From: Chloracidobacterium sp.
GTDB taxonomy: Bacteria > Acidobacteriota > Blastocatellia > Pyrinomonadales > Pyrinomonadaceae
Direction of reading: 5' to 3'
Assembly (NCBI GenBank): GCA_016716365.1
Contig: JADJWM010000017.1
Span: 868,001 to 932,000, forward strand
DNA: 64,000 nt
Shown here: positions 1 to 8,697 of the stretch, one piece after another
Layout: the number at the start of each line of letters is the position of its first letter
Position numbering within the stretch: the first letter of the stretch is position 1
Made by a program: the position numbers and the translations under genes
Notes under the pieces: model-generated
The model's input: the letters and a program-made list of their open reading frames with translations, nothing else
Told to the model about the DNA's origin: nothing
Databases searched by the model: none

Positions 1-1
1 T

Positions 2-1387
2 CGCGCCGTGTGGAAGGGATATCTCGCCGATCCCGACCTGCAGGATGCCCGCGCCCGCTGGCCGTTCGTGTGCATTTGGGATAACCATGAATTCTCGTGG
101 CAGGGCCGCCAAAGCATTCTTCAGCAGGGCGGCCCAGCGCAGCCTGGCCAGGCCGTCAAGGTCGCCGCCAACCAGGCGTGGTTCGAATACATTCCGGCCC
201 GCGTTTCTCCGCCGAGCGGGTCGCTTGACGAATTCGGGAAGGTCGCGGTCGAGAACGTCAAGATCGACAAGTGGGACGAGAACGGCTTGGGGCTCGAGCC
301 GAACAACCTGGCCGCGATCCGCAGCCTGATCGCCTATCGGGCGCTCCGCTACGGCAAGCACCTCGACCTCATCCTCACCGACCAGCGCAGTTTCTGCGGC
401 GAAGACCCGAGCGACGCCGAAGAGGTCGGAAAGATCTACGATCCGTCATTCCGGGGCTACTTCTCCGAGGAAGCGATGATCGCGCTCGACGCGGGTCGCT
501 CGTACGAGGGCGGGAAGCCGCCCGCCGAACTCAAATTCCGCGATGTCAGCATCCCGAACCCGAGCAAAGGTAAACAGCCTCGGACGATCCTCGGCGTCGA
601 GCAGAAGGCGTGGTTCAAGGACCAGCTTCGCAAGTCAAAGGCGACGTGGAAGATCTGGGGCAATTCGTACGGCACGCTCGACAACCGCGTGGATCTGCAG
701 AATCTTCCCGCCGGAATGGTAAAGAATCCGTGGCCCCCGGACACTTACGGGATGGCCGGCAGCAACGATTTCGGCGCGGCATACGCCGAGCGCAAGGAGA
801 TCTATGATCTCGTGCGCGAAGCAAAGATCACCGGCTTTGCGATCGTTTCAGGCGACCGGCACGCCTTTTGGGCCGGATACGCAGCGGCACATCTCCCCCC
901 GCGGAAATTCGAGCCCGTCGGATTGAGCTTCGTCGGCGCGTCAATGATAAGCCCCGGCGCGATGGAAGCCTTAGAGCATGGCCTCCGCAAAGAGCACCCG
1001 CTGCGGGCCCTCTTTCTTGCCGACCGCCCCACCGGCGGCAAGCCGGAATGGACATACAACATGCTGCTGCGGCATGGCGTTCGCTCGAGTCTCGAATACG
1101 CGAAGAGCTTCGACCTCAAACGCGCACTCGCTCTCAGAAACCCACAGCTTGCGCCGCACCTCGAGTTCGTCGACCTCGGCGGCCACGGCTACGCGAAAGT
1201 TCGGCTTAGCAGCAATGAAATGCGTACAGAGTTCGTCTGCATTCCGCGGCCCATCACCCGCAGCCCGGAGCCCGACGGCGGCCCGTTGCGTTACCGCGTG
1301 GCGCTGGTCTCCAGACTCTGGAAACCCGGCGAGCGGCCGCGCCTTGAGGTACAAGTTCTAGAAGGAAGTGTCGGACTCTCGATCTGA
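2..1387 (+). CDS. PhoD-like metallophosphatase, 5' partial
   Basis: The C-terminal part of a PhoD-type alkaline phosphatase/phosphodiesterase, an enzyme family that cleaves phosphomonoesters or diesters outside the cytoplasm with bound metal ions. The frame is open to the left edge of the window, so the signal peptide and the first metal-binding motifs lie upstream; the GTG at 8 is not convincing as a start. Visible motifs are WDNHEF (about residue 23 of the visible part), a metal-ligand Asn/His segment, and SGDRHAFWAG near residue 280, the distal Asp/His ligand motif of PhoD proteins. The gene is followed by a 124-base spacer. Family assignment is firm; the substrate cannot be read. Confidence 0.85.
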   Translation, partial: RAVWKGYLADPDLQDARARWPFVCIWDNHEFSWQGRQSILQQGGPAQPGQAVKVAANQAWFEYIPARVSPPSGSLDEFGKVAVENVKIDKWDENGLGLEPNNLAAIRSLIAYRALRYGKHLDLILTDQRSFCGEDPSDAEEVGKIYDPSFRGYFSEEAMIALDAGRSYEGGKPPAELKFRDVSIPNPSKGKQPRTILGVEQKAWFKDQLRKSKATWKIWGNSYGTLDNRVDLQNLPAGMVKNPWPPDTYGMAGSNDFGAAYAERKEIYDLVREAKITGFAIVSGDRHAFWAGYAAAHLPPRKFEPVGLSFVGASMISPGAMEALEHGLRKEHPLRALFLADRPTGGKPEWTYNMLLRHGVRSSLEYAKSFDLKRALALRNPQLAPHLEFVDLGGHGYAKVRLSSNEMRTEFVCIPRPITRSPEPDGGPLRYRVALVSRLWKPGERPRLEVQVLEGSVGLSI

Positions 1388-1511
1388 CCCAGCCGTGTAC
1401 GGCAACATGGTACAATTCTGGCCGGGAGAACGGCGGGTCGCCGCAGCCTTGATCGTGATCTTCCGGCTCGGATCGCGGGCTGATATGAAAGGATCAGGGT
1501 AATCTTGAAAG

Positions 1512-1733
1512 ATGACCAGAACCTATCTTATTACGGATGCCCAGTTCGCCGAGGCCAGGTCGTTGATCGAAAGTAACGGCGGGACGATAGGGAACGACAG
1601 CTCATTCGAGGTCTACGGGGTGCAAGGGCATTTCGAGAGGAACGGTGATTCTATCGCCATCACGGTTACGAAAAAGCCCATTCTGGCCACATGGAAGAAG
1701 ATCGAAAAGGCCCTCGACGGGTTCTTTAGTTAA
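1512..1733 (+). CDS. small protein of unknown function (73 aa)
   Basis: A short acidic/basic mixed protein without signal peptide or membrane segment. It opens MTRTYLITDAQF and ends KALDGFFS, with an alternating pattern of hydrophobic and charged residues that suggests a small alpha/beta fold. Codon use matches its neighbours and it stands alone between two spacers of 124 and 285 bases. The ribosome-binding site is weak (GAAAG just upstream). No family recognised. Confidence 0.55.
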   Translation: MTRTYLITDAQFAEARSLIESNGGTIGNDSSFEVYGVQGHFERNGDSIAITVTKKPILATWKKIEKALDGFFS

Positions 1734-2018
1734 GACAAAAACGAACGTTCTTGTCTTTCTCAACGCGAACTACATTTTGAGAAGGGAATTTGTTTATCTC
1801 TAGACATCCGCGATAAACCAAACTTTTTGGAACGGGACTCTGACGTTTTGAGATCGGTCTGAAAATTGCGGCCGGTAAGTGACAGGCGACTTGCATAGAC
1901 GCAACATGCGTGCCGAAATGATACAAGAGAAATGACCGTTGATACGGTGTCCATGTTGCCTCTCATTCGAATTTGATGCTAAATTTTCCGTGCACTCATC
2001 GGCAGCTGACCAAACCCT

Positions 2019-3548
2019 ATGTTCAGATCATCTTTTCAGAGGACCCTGACCGTTCTCCTTTTCATTTCGTTTGCGGCAGTTGCGACCGCCGCCCAGAATG
2101 GTCCGGCTTCGCTATCGGGTAAGCGGCTCAAACGGATCGTCGTCCGCGGCGCCAACGTTGTGGACGGCAGCGGCAAGCCCGCCGCGGGCCCGTTCGACAT
2201 TGTTATCGAAAATGACGTTATCACTCAGATCGTTGGTATCGACCCGGTCGCCGCTGCTGAAGGACGGGCGCGACGCCCCGAAAAAGGCGATCTCGATATT
2301 GAGGCTGAAGGCAAGTATGTCCTGCCGGGCCTGATCAATCTTCATGGCCACGCTCACGACGGGCGCGCCGGAAAACCGATGCCGATCGAATACGTGATGA
2401 AGCTTTGGCTTGCTTGCGGCATCACCACGGTCCGCGAAGCTTGGGCTAATCCGAAGATACTCGAATACCGGGACAAGATCGCCTCGGGGACCTTGGCCGG
2501 GCCGCGGATCTTTGCCTACGGCGGTTTTCCGGGACCGAATCTGAACACGGCGGAGCAAGTACGCCAGCGGGTCCGCGATCTGAAGGCGGCCGGCTACGAC
2601 GGCATAAAGCTTTATACGATGGACCGCGATCTGATGAACGCCATGATGGCCGAGGCAAAGGTGCAAGGCATGCGCGTGATGCATCACACCGGAGTCGAGG
2701 AAACTAATGCGTGGGACGACATCCGACTCGGGACGACCACTATCGAACACTGGTACGGCATTCCGGATGCGGCGATCATATCGGGCAGGCAGAATTTTCC
2801 TTCATATTACAACTACAACGATGAGGTCCACCGGTTTCGCTACGCCGGCCGGCTGTGGCGCGAGGCCGACTGGGAGAAGTTGATGAAGGTCCTCGACGGT
2901 ATGGCCGAGGCCGGCGTTGCCTGGGACCCGACGCTGGTCATCTACGAGGCGTCGCGTGACCTTCAGCGGGCCCAGACGAACCCTGCTTTTGCTGAATACC
3001 TTCATCCGGTGCTCGAGGAGTACTTCCGTCCGAATCCGGCGAACCACGGGTCGTACTTTATCGGCTGGTCAACGACCGACGAAACATTCTGGAAGGAGAA
3101 TTACCGGATCTGGATGAAGGCCCTCTACGAATTCGGAAAGCGCGGCGGAGTGATCGGCACCGGCGAGGATGCCGGATTCATATATCAGCTGTACGGATTC
3201 GGGCTTGTTCGCGAACTCGAACTTCATCAAGAGGCGGGATTTCATCCGTTGAAAGTGGTCCAGCATGCCACAAGCAACGGCGCCAGGATCCTCGGTAAAG
3301 AAGACTCGATCGGGCGGATCCGCCCCGGTTACAAGGCCGACCTGATCGTCGTGAACGGGAACCCGCTCGAGAATTTCAAGGTGCTTTATCCGCCGGGTAC
3401 CGCCATGGTAAAGGACGGCAAGGTTGTCCAGGGCGGCGGCATCGAATGGACCATTCGCGACGGCGTGCCTTTTCACGCGCCGACGCTGGCAAAAGAAGTA
3501 CGCGACATGGTTGCTGCCGCTAAGCGACCCCAGGCCCTGCGACCGTAA
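2019..3548 (+). CDS. secreted amidohydrolase, imidazolonepropionase-like
   Basis: A metal-dependent hydrolase of the amidohydrolase superfamily, exported by an N-terminal signal peptide (residues 1-25, ending AATAAQ). The metal-binding HxH motif is LHGHAHDG (about residues 109-116), followed by MHHTGVE (His ligands), GTTTIEHWYG and the late Asp in GTGEDAGF. The C-terminal segment IRPGYKADLIVVNGNPL closes the composite beta-sandwich domain, as in imidazolonepropionase/prolidase-like members. At 509 aa it is slightly long for the family because of the leader. Substrate unknown; secreted relatives hydrolyse cyclic amides or Xaa-Pro peptides. It is followed by a strong hairpin terminator, so it is probably monocistronic. 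Confidence 0.88.
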   Translation: MFRSSFQRTLTVLLFISFAAVATAAQNGPASLSGKRLKRIVVRGANVVDGSGKPAAGPFDIVIENDVITQIVGIDPVAAAEGRARRPEKGDLDIEAEGKYVLPGLINLHGHAHDGRAGKPMPIEYVMKLWLACGITTVREAWANPKILEYRDKIASGTLAGPRIFAYGGFPGPNLNTAEQVRQRVRDLKAAGYDGIKLYTMDRDLMNAMMAEAKVQGMRVMHHTGVEETNAWDDIRLGTTTIEHWYGIPDAAIISGRQNFPSYYNYNDEVHRFRYAGRLWREADWEKLMKVLDGMAEAGVAWDPTLVIYEASRDLQRAQTNPAFAEYLHPVLEEYFRPNPANHGSYFIGWSTTDETFWKENYRIWMKALYEFGKRGGVIGTGEDAGFIYQLYGFGLVRELELHQEAGFHPLKVVQHATSNGARILGKEDSIGRIRPGYKADLIVVNGNPLENFKVLYPPGTAMVKDGKVVQGGGIEWTIRDGVPFHAPTLAKEVRDMVAAAKRPQALRP

Positions 3549-3593
3549 ATGCATCGACCACCTTTGGACTGAAGCGACTCCAAAACAAGACAT

Positions 3594-3635
3594 GAAAAAG
3601 CCCGGTGTGCTCTCCCCTTCACACCGGGCTTTTTC
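3594..3635. terminator. strong bidirectional intrinsic terminator
   Basis: A perfect 16-base-pair stem (3594-3609 with 3620-3635) around a 10-base loop. The arms begin and end in A5/T5 runs (GAAAAAGCCCGGTGTG and its complement), giving a U-tract on either strand. It closes the amidohydrolase gene 46 bases after its stop and can also stop transcription from the minus-strand genes to its right. Confidence 0.92.
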
Positions 3636-3796
3636 AAAATGGCCGTGGAAAACTCCAATGGCCAAGTTTTGATGAAATAGGGAGCAAAGGGTGTGCCAGA
3701 GGATCAGGGTGCCGCTAATAGTGATTTTCGGGTGTTCTGAGCTGCAAGTTTCGAGCGCCGCCCACTTTTTCGTCGAACTCGTATACCAAATCGTCT

Positions 3797-4384
3797 TTAC
3801 TGGAGGATCGGGTGGCCGCCGCCCTTGCTATGGTCCTTGGTTGCCTCGTAGCGGCGTCGGTCGTTGTGATAAAGCACAAGATGCTCGCCCTCGTAGCGGA
3901 CGATGTCGGAAACGCGTTTCAGGTCGCGGTCATGCTCCGCGATCACGAATGCGGACGGCGAGTTCCATATCACCATCCCCGCGGCAAAAATGTAGCCGCC
4001 CTGATCGTAATCGGTCCCGGCATACTGGCCGGCACCGACGGCGATGTCGGGCGAATAATTTCCCGTGCTATCACGGTTACGGTCGGCCTTTGCGATATAG
4101 ATCGTGTAGTCCCGGTAATTCAACCTGCGGGAATAGCGGTTTTTACGCGAAACGGCGAACAGGTCGCTCAGGCCCTGGTCGATCGCCGCCAACATTTGGG
4201 AACTCGGCCGGGTAACGGCGAAGACGTTGGCCCCGCGGAGTGTGGTCACGGCCACGGTGAAGCGGTCGCCGGTTACCTGCTGGGCACGAGCCAGGACACG
4301 CCTGTCCTGCGCGTACGCATCGACGGCGTAAAGCTGAAGAATGCCCAACGCCAGTAGAAAGCCTTTAACAAAGAGTCTCTTCAT
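3797..4384 (-). CDS. secreted protein of unknown function
   Basis: A protein of about 195 residues with a clear signal peptide (MKRLFVKGFLLALG..., cleavage after AYAQ). The ATG at 4384 is chosen over an upstream one at 4438 because GGGAGA lies five bases before it and the signal peptide starts there; the longer frame would add 18 residues ahead of the signal. The mature part mentions no known catalytic motif but is rich in Arg, Tyr and Asp and ends in a His/Gly/Lys-rich tail. It lies 50 bases downstream of the acylase gene on the same strand, so the two may be co-transcribed. No family recognised. Confidence 0.7.
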   Translation of the reverse strand: MKRLFVKGFLLALGILQLYAVDAYAQDRRVLARAQQVTGDRFTVAVTTLRGANVFAVTRPSSQMLAAIDQGLSDLFAVSRKNRYSRRLNYRDYTIYIAKADRNRDSTGNYSPDIAVGAGQYAGTDYDQGGYIFAAGMVIWNSPSAFVIAEHDRDLKRVSDIVRYEGEHLVLYHNDRRRYEATKDHSKGGGHPILQ

Positions 4385-4434
4385 TCCGATCTCCCAAGCC
4401 TTTCGATGCATCTCGCGACGTCCAACGTTCGACG

Positions 4435-6633
4435 TCATTTGCCCGGCGAATATTTGCGGGCAGTTCGACCGGCGAGCTGCGCCGGGTAAAAGTAGACCTC
4501 GCGAAGGCTGCCGTCGGCATATCTTTGCGCCTGGTCTTTGAAGTGTTTCGAGCGTGGGTCGCCGCTCTCGCCGCCGGCGGTGACGGCGATAGCGCGGACC
4601 TTCTTACCGAATTCGACGACCGCGACGAAGCTGTTCCCGCTGGTCCCGTACCACTTCTTAGTACTGCGTGTCGGACGGGCTCCGAACGAAGCGAGCGAGC
4701 CGAAATTCCCGGAGGTAAATCCGACCGGAATGCTCGGCTTCGAATCGTCGAACGGTTGGACGATATCGCCGGTCAAACGCTGGAAGCGGTTGATCTCGCC
4801 CCACGGCGTTTGCCATTTGCCGAAGTCGGCGGTCAGGCGGTCCGATGCCGCCGCAAGCGATGCGAGCATCTGACCCGGCGACGCCTTTGCGGCGATATTG
4901 TCCTGCTGCATCACGCCCGGAGTTCCGGGCACGCGGCGGACGATGTCATCGGCCCAGAAGACCGCGAGCGACGTCGCGACCGAATCGGTCGACCAGCGTT
5001 TGTCCCAGCCGCGAAGCACCTTGATCTGTTCGGCGGTCTTCGCTTTCAGCGGGTCGACGGCGGATGCGTCATCCCAAGCCTTGATCAGGGCCGGGATGGT
5101 CTTTTCGAACCACGGCAGGTGCGTGCTGTAGGCCGCCTCGCGGAGCTTTTCGATCGTAAAGTCCGTCCGGCCGCCGATCACCCGCATCGCGTGGAGCCCG
5201 CGGGCGTTCTCGCTGCCGGCATCGACGTAGGCGGGAAAGTCGGCGGCCTTCAGGCTGCTCGGGCCGGCGGCCGACCACGGGAAATTGTTTGTGTTGTAGG
5301 CCCAGCCGGATGCCGGATTCACAAGGTTTGGCAGTTCGCTGAGCTCGTGTAATCCCTTGTAGTCCGTGCCCGGATCGTTCCCGTCAACGGGTCGTCGCCA
5401 ATCGTATTTAGTGTCGCGTCGCGGCATATAGTTCACGTGAAAATATGCGATGTTCCCGTCGGCGTCGGCATAGAGTGTGTTGTTCGACGAGTTCGCTTTG
5501 AACTCCATCGCCTTCGTGTATTCCGCCAAATTCTTCGCCTTCGTCCTCATGTAGCTCTGCTGCAGTGCCTCGACCGGTTTGTGCATCAAGGCGACCGCGA
5601 TCCATTCGCCGGTCGGCAGTTTGCGGACGACCGGGCCGTGGTGCGTCCTGAAGACCTCGAAGGTGCGTGAGCCCATTTTCCCATCGGTCATTTTGTAATT
5701 GACGGTCACCTTCTTTGCGGCGATCTGCCGTTCGGTCGTGCCGGAGCGGTACGTGAACTTCAACCCATTCTTGTTCACCTTCAGGCTGTATTCGTCGATC
5801 ACGTCGGCCGAGCTTGACGTGTGCATCCAACCGACGCGTTCGTTAAAGCCCTGATAGATGAAGAACTGGCCCCAGGTGACGGCCCCGTAGGCGTTCAGCC
5901 CCTTGCCGCTGGTCATCTGCAGTTCGGACCGGAAATAGAACGACGTGTGCGGGTTGATCAAGAGAAGGGCATTCTTGCCGGCCGTGTTCTTCGGGGCGAT
6001 GGCGATGCCGTTCGATCCCGAAGGTTCGGCCATCGGATCTTCCTCTCCGGTCAGTCCCGCGACCGTCTCGCCGCCGTAGAACGCGGCAAGCTGGCCGAGA
6101 TTGATCCGTTCGATGTCGCCGCCGATGCTGCCTTCGGTAAAGCTCAGTGCCATCCACGGTTCGAACCGCGTGATGACGCGAGGCTTGACGCCCGGGTTCC
6201 GGTCGAGATAGTAATTCAGGCCGTCGGCCCATGCGGTCATCAGCTTTTGCATCCACGGCGGGCTGTCGGCGTAATTTTTCTTCAGCTCGTCCTGGTCGAT
6301 AAAGAGCCTCATCCGAAGGTCGCTCCAGATCGCCGATTCGCCCTCGGCCTCTGCCATCCGCCCGAGCGAGTTGAGGTAATTCACCTCGATACGGTTAAAG
6401 TCGTCCTCGGCCTGGGCGTAGATCATTCCGAAGACGGCATCGGCGTCGGTTTTCCCCACGACGTGGGCGATGCCCCAATCGTCGCGGGTGATGGTCACAT
6501 TTCGGACATGCTGGTCCCAGCGGGCCTGCTCCCCGGTCTGGGAAAGTGCCGCAGAGGCCAGCAGGAGCAAGGCGAGCACGGCCGCGATCGGGTGCCGCAG
6601 ATAGTTCGTTCTGATCTTCATAATTGAACCCAT
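4435..6633 (-). CDS. penicillin acylase family (Ntn) hydrolase
   Basis: An N-terminal-nucleophile hydrolase of the penicillin/acyl-homoserine-lactone acylase family, exported (signal peptide MKIRTNYLRHPIAAVLALLL..., ending ALSQ). These enzymes are made as a precursor that cuts itself before the catalytic Ser; here the likely nucleophile is the second Ser in EPSGSNGIAIAP (about residue 205). Downstream motifs fit the beta chain, such as INPHTSF and TSSSADVIDEYS. At 732 aa the length is usual. Start could be 6633 or the ATG at 6621, which opens the signal peptide; neither has a strong Shine-Dalgarno. Substrate (amide such as a beta-lactam, AHL or lipoamide) not decided by sequence. Confidence 0.9.
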   Translation of the reverse strand: MGSIMKIRTNYLRHPIAAVLALLLLASAALSQTGEQARWDQHVRNVTITRDDWGIAHVVGKTDADAVFGMIYAQAEDDFNRIEVNYLNSLGRMAEAEGESAIWSDLRMRLFIDQDELKKNYADSPPWMQKLMTAWADGLNYYLDRNPGVKPRVITRFEPWMALSFTEGSIGGDIERINLGQLAAFYGGETVAGLTGEEDPMAEPSGSNGIAIAPKNTAGKNALLLINPHTSFYFRSELQMTSGKGLNAYGAVTWGQFFIYQGFNERVGWMHTSSSADVIDEYSLKVNKNGLKFTYRSGTTERQIAAKKVTVNYKMTDGKMGSRTFEVFRTHHGPVVRKLPTGEWIAVALMHKPVEALQQSYMRTKAKNLAEYTKAMEFKANSSNNTLYADADGNIAYFHVNYMPRRDTKYDWRRPVDGNDPGTDYKGLHELSELPNLVNPASGWAYNTNNFPWSAAGPSSLKAADFPAYVDAGSENARGLHAMRVIGGRTDFTIEKLREAAYSTHLPWFEKTIPALIKAWDDASAVDPLKAKTAEQIKVLRGWDKRWSTDSVATSLAVFWADDIVRRVPGTPGVMQQDNIAAKASPGQMLASLAAASDRLTADFGKWQTPWGEINRFQRLTGDIVQPFDDSKPSIPVGFTSGNFGSLASFGARPTRSTKKWYGTSGNSFVAVVEFGKKVRAIAVTAGGESGDPRSKHFKDQAQRYADGSLREVYFYPAQLAGRTARKYSPGK

Positions 6634-7236
6634 TCTAGCCGACCCTTACTTCAAACACGAAGCATCGGGTGTCGTACCGCCCGAATCGCAGGTTCTGGAG
6701 CCGCGTTACCTCATGCTTCAGAGAATTTAACGGTCGCGGTTGTCCCGTTTTGGCGCGATCGCCGTGGCCGGGGTCGGAGCGTTTATCCTTTATAGAACTT
6801 ACACTTACGACTTTGTCCCCACCGAGAGACGGTCTTTGTCCCGGGACGTCCCGCCGTTGTCCCGGGCCTATTTTTACCGGTAACCTCTTTATTTGAAGAG
6901 GTTTAGCTGTTTGTCCCACGCCTTTTGAACAAAAACATCGTGTCAACGGTGTTTAATTGTTTTAGGGACAGGGTTTACGCTTTCGCCTGTGCGATCTTCA
7001 CGCGGGACAGATCGGGCGGCGGGCCGGGCTATTTGCCCCACTGCGGGACTGGTGCACCGCCATTTCCTCATCACAAATTTTCAAAGAGCGAGCCCCCAGA
7101 AAGCGGGCGATGGCCATATTGTATCATAGGTTATTGTATGTTGCGACCATAATACACTCTTGGAAGTGAATTATTTTTGATCTTTTGGGCGACATTCGGG
7201 TAAGTCTCTCGTTTGTTTGGAGTTACGGGCAGACAT

Positions 7237-7285
7237 TAAACGCAGAGATCGCGGAGGAGCCGACGCGGAGGCCGCAGAGAAAGCT
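7237..7285. repeat. dispersed intergenic repeat fragment (AACGC(A/G)GAGATCGC type)
   Basis: The segment reads AAACGCAGAGATCGCGGAGG followed by a second, similar half (GACGCGGAGGCCGCAGAGAAAG). The same motif recurs at 33137 (AACGCGGAGATCGC) inside the nuo operon and at 44464 and 44565 (CAACGCGGAGACGC) between thiS and thiG. Such A/G-rich short repeats occur only between genes in this window. Confidence 0.5.
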
Positions 7286-7557
7286 CACGCGGGACATTTG
7301 CAGGTTTTCCAGGAACGAGGCCCGAAATTGAACAAGATCTTTGGTCGAGAGCCTGTGTTTTAGCTTATTCGGCTGCCCGTTTCGATCCGCGGCTCCGTCC
7401 CAAGTAGGATCGGACGAGAATTTCCTGGCTCTTTGGCCCGTTTTTGTTGCCCCTCGAAGCCGTTCCGGTCACGACGCGGACGTTTCGATTGTCCCCCAAA
7501 TGGGACGATCGTCGGGTATGGCCGGTAGGGGCCTGAATTTGCGTTTGTTGGGGCTCT

Positions 7558-7642
7558 TTTCTCTTCTTGATCTGCTTCGTGTTTGTTGTGGGTCAAAGAA
7601 AGATATTTCCACGAAAAACACGAAACAGATCAAAAAGAGAAA
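7558..7642. repeat. long imperfect inverted repeat
   Basis: Arms 7558-7591 and 7609-7642 are 34 bases each with about four mismatches, separated by 17 bases. The right arm begins CCACGAAAAACACGAAACAG and the left arm is its near complement. As RNA it would fold into a long hairpin; as DNA it resembles the palindromic intergenic repeats common in large soil-bacterial genomes. No U-tract follows, so it is not a standard terminator. Confidence 0.75.
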
Positions 7643-7909
7643 TGAACATTAATAAGCGGTTGAAAAATTTGATCGTCGCCGGGAGGGTTATTGCAAGATC
7701 CTCCACATGCGGCGAACGACGGGGGTGGGAAACGGGTGGAGAAGCGCGTACCAAGACCTTCGTACGACGGGATGAACGCGCAGCATCAAAGTCTATAAGA
7801 TAACGACTTTCAGAGAATCTCATATTGCAGGCCTGACCACGCGGTTGTCGATCAATTTCCTTTCAATTGAACCGAACGGGTTGTAATATAACCTGCGGAG
7901 TCTAACGCA

Positions 7910-8146
7910 ATGGAAATTGTCAACTTAGCCGCGCATTTTGACGGGAAGCATATCTTGCTCAATGAGCCGTATGACCTTGAGCCGAACGCGAAACTGATTG
8001 TCAGCGTGATTCAGATGGATGACGACAGCGAGGATGAGTCAGCCGGTTTTGCACTTGCAAATCTCGAGCGGGCGTATGGCGATGAAGAGCCTGAATATCC
8101 TCTCGACTTGATCAAAGAATTAAACCCTGCATATGAAGGAAGGTGA
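7910..8146 (+). CDS. AF2212/DUF104-like antitoxin
   Basis: A 78-residue acidic protein whose first 40 residues (AAHFDGKHILLNEPYDLEPNAKL) match the pattern of the AF2212-like antitoxin family: a short beta-barrel segment in which a D-G turn is followed by L-x-E-P-x-x-L. The C-terminal half is acidic and probably disordered, the part that normally binds the toxin. It overlaps the PemK-like toxin gene by 14 bases in another frame, so translation is coupled. GGAG lies 10 bases before the ATG. It contains no obvious DNA-binding domain, so autoregulation is uncertain. Confidence 0.75.
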   Translation: MEIVNLAAHFDGKHILLNEPYDLEPNAKLIVSVIQMDDDSEDESAGFALANLERAYGDEEPEYPLDLIKELNPAYEGR

Positions 8147-8486
8147 TGTCGTCATCATCGCAATGCCTCAAGCGGACGGCGGTGTGAAGAACCGGCCCGT
8201 CATTTTTCTGCGGGAGATGCCACCGTTTCAAGACGCTCTCGTATGCGGCGTGAGCAGCCAGTTGCGGCATGAGGTTAAGGGCTTTGACGAGATCGTTTCA
8301 CCCAATGATGATGACTTCGAAGCGAGCGGATTAGTTGGAGCTTCTTTGATCCGGCTAGGATTCTTGACGGTCATTGCACATAACAAGATCATCGGCTCGA
8401 TCGGCTCCATATTCCCAGACCGCCATCGGCAGCTACTCGAAAGACTAAGCAATCACTTGATCAGTTACCGCGAGGATAATACCTAA
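8133..8486 (+). CDS. PemK/MazF-family toxin (mRNA interferase)
   Basis: A 117-residue protein of the PemK/MazF fold. It shows the expected opening (GDVVIIAMPQADGGVKNRPVIFLRE, where the family has GD(I/V)... and a conserved R-P-x-(L/V) strand), VCGVSSQL for the second strand, and the late LRLGFLTVIAHNKI and SIFPDRHRQLLERL helix. MazF-type toxins cut single-stranded mRNA at short sequences and are held inactive by the cognate antitoxin. The gene starts inside the antitoxin gene (14-base overlap), the classical antitoxin-first order. Cleavage specificity cannot be predicted. Confidence 0.85.
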   Translation: MKEGDVVIIAMPQADGGVKNRPVIFLREMPPFQDALVCGVSSQLRHEVKGFDEIVSPNDDDFEASGLVGASLIRLGFLTVIAHNKIIGSIGSIFPDRHRQLLERLSNHLISYREDNT

Positions 8487-8510
8487 TTCTGATCCTGGAG
8501 CAGGCTGCAT

Positions 8511-8666
8511 TTGCAGACCTACGTCCGGACGGCGGGTGAAAATCGTGCCGAGATCAAGACTTGTATTTGCGACGCGGCGGGGGAATCGGATTTGGAATAC
8601 TCAACTCTCGTCTTCTGTTCCAATAACGAGAACGTCGCGTATTTCAGTTTCGTTTGGCTTTCGTAG
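8511..8666 (+). CDS. possible small ORF or gene remnant (51 aa)
   Basis: From a TTG at 8511 the frame reads LQTYVRTAGENRAEIKTC... and ends NVAYFSFVWLS. The residue pattern is more protein-like than that of neighbouring shadows, with paired Cys and a beta-strand-like end, but there is no ATG and only a distant GGAG. It may be a leftover C-terminus. Otherwise the 8487-8697 spacer shows nothing. Confidence 0.2.
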   Translation: MQTYVRTAGENRAEIKTCICDAAGESDLEYSTLVFCSNNENVAYFSFVWLS

Positions 8667-8697
8667 GTCAATTCAATCGTGTCAGAGCTGGTAGTCG

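Larger units (their letters stand above)
6634..7909. other. 1.28-kb gene-free region with repeated TGTCCC motifs
   Basis: No frame here looks coding on either strand: the open frames are short, have no ribosome-binding site and low-complexity composition. The hexamer TGTCCC occurs nine times (forward at 6741, 6814, 6837, 6858, 6912 and 7490; reverse at 6965, 7004 and 7291), all six forward copies as TTGTCCC. A 12-base palindrome CGGGACGTCCCG lies at 6842-6853. A dispersed-repeat fragment and a long inverted repeat (separate entries) also fall here. The stretch may be eroded coding DNA or a site array. Confidence 0.6.

Noticed and set aside
4525..5352. A 275-residue open frame on the plus strand.
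   Set aside because: Lies antisense to the acylase gene and has Arg/Asp/Gly-rich shadow composition.
7341..7652. A 103-residue open frame on the plus strand.
   Set aside because: It crosses the long inverted repeat and ends in it; composition is not protein-like.
6634..7909. CRISPR-like array of repeated TGTCCC elements.
   Set aside because: The repeats are 6-7 bases, irregularly spaced and in both orientations; spacers of equal length and longer repeats are lacking.
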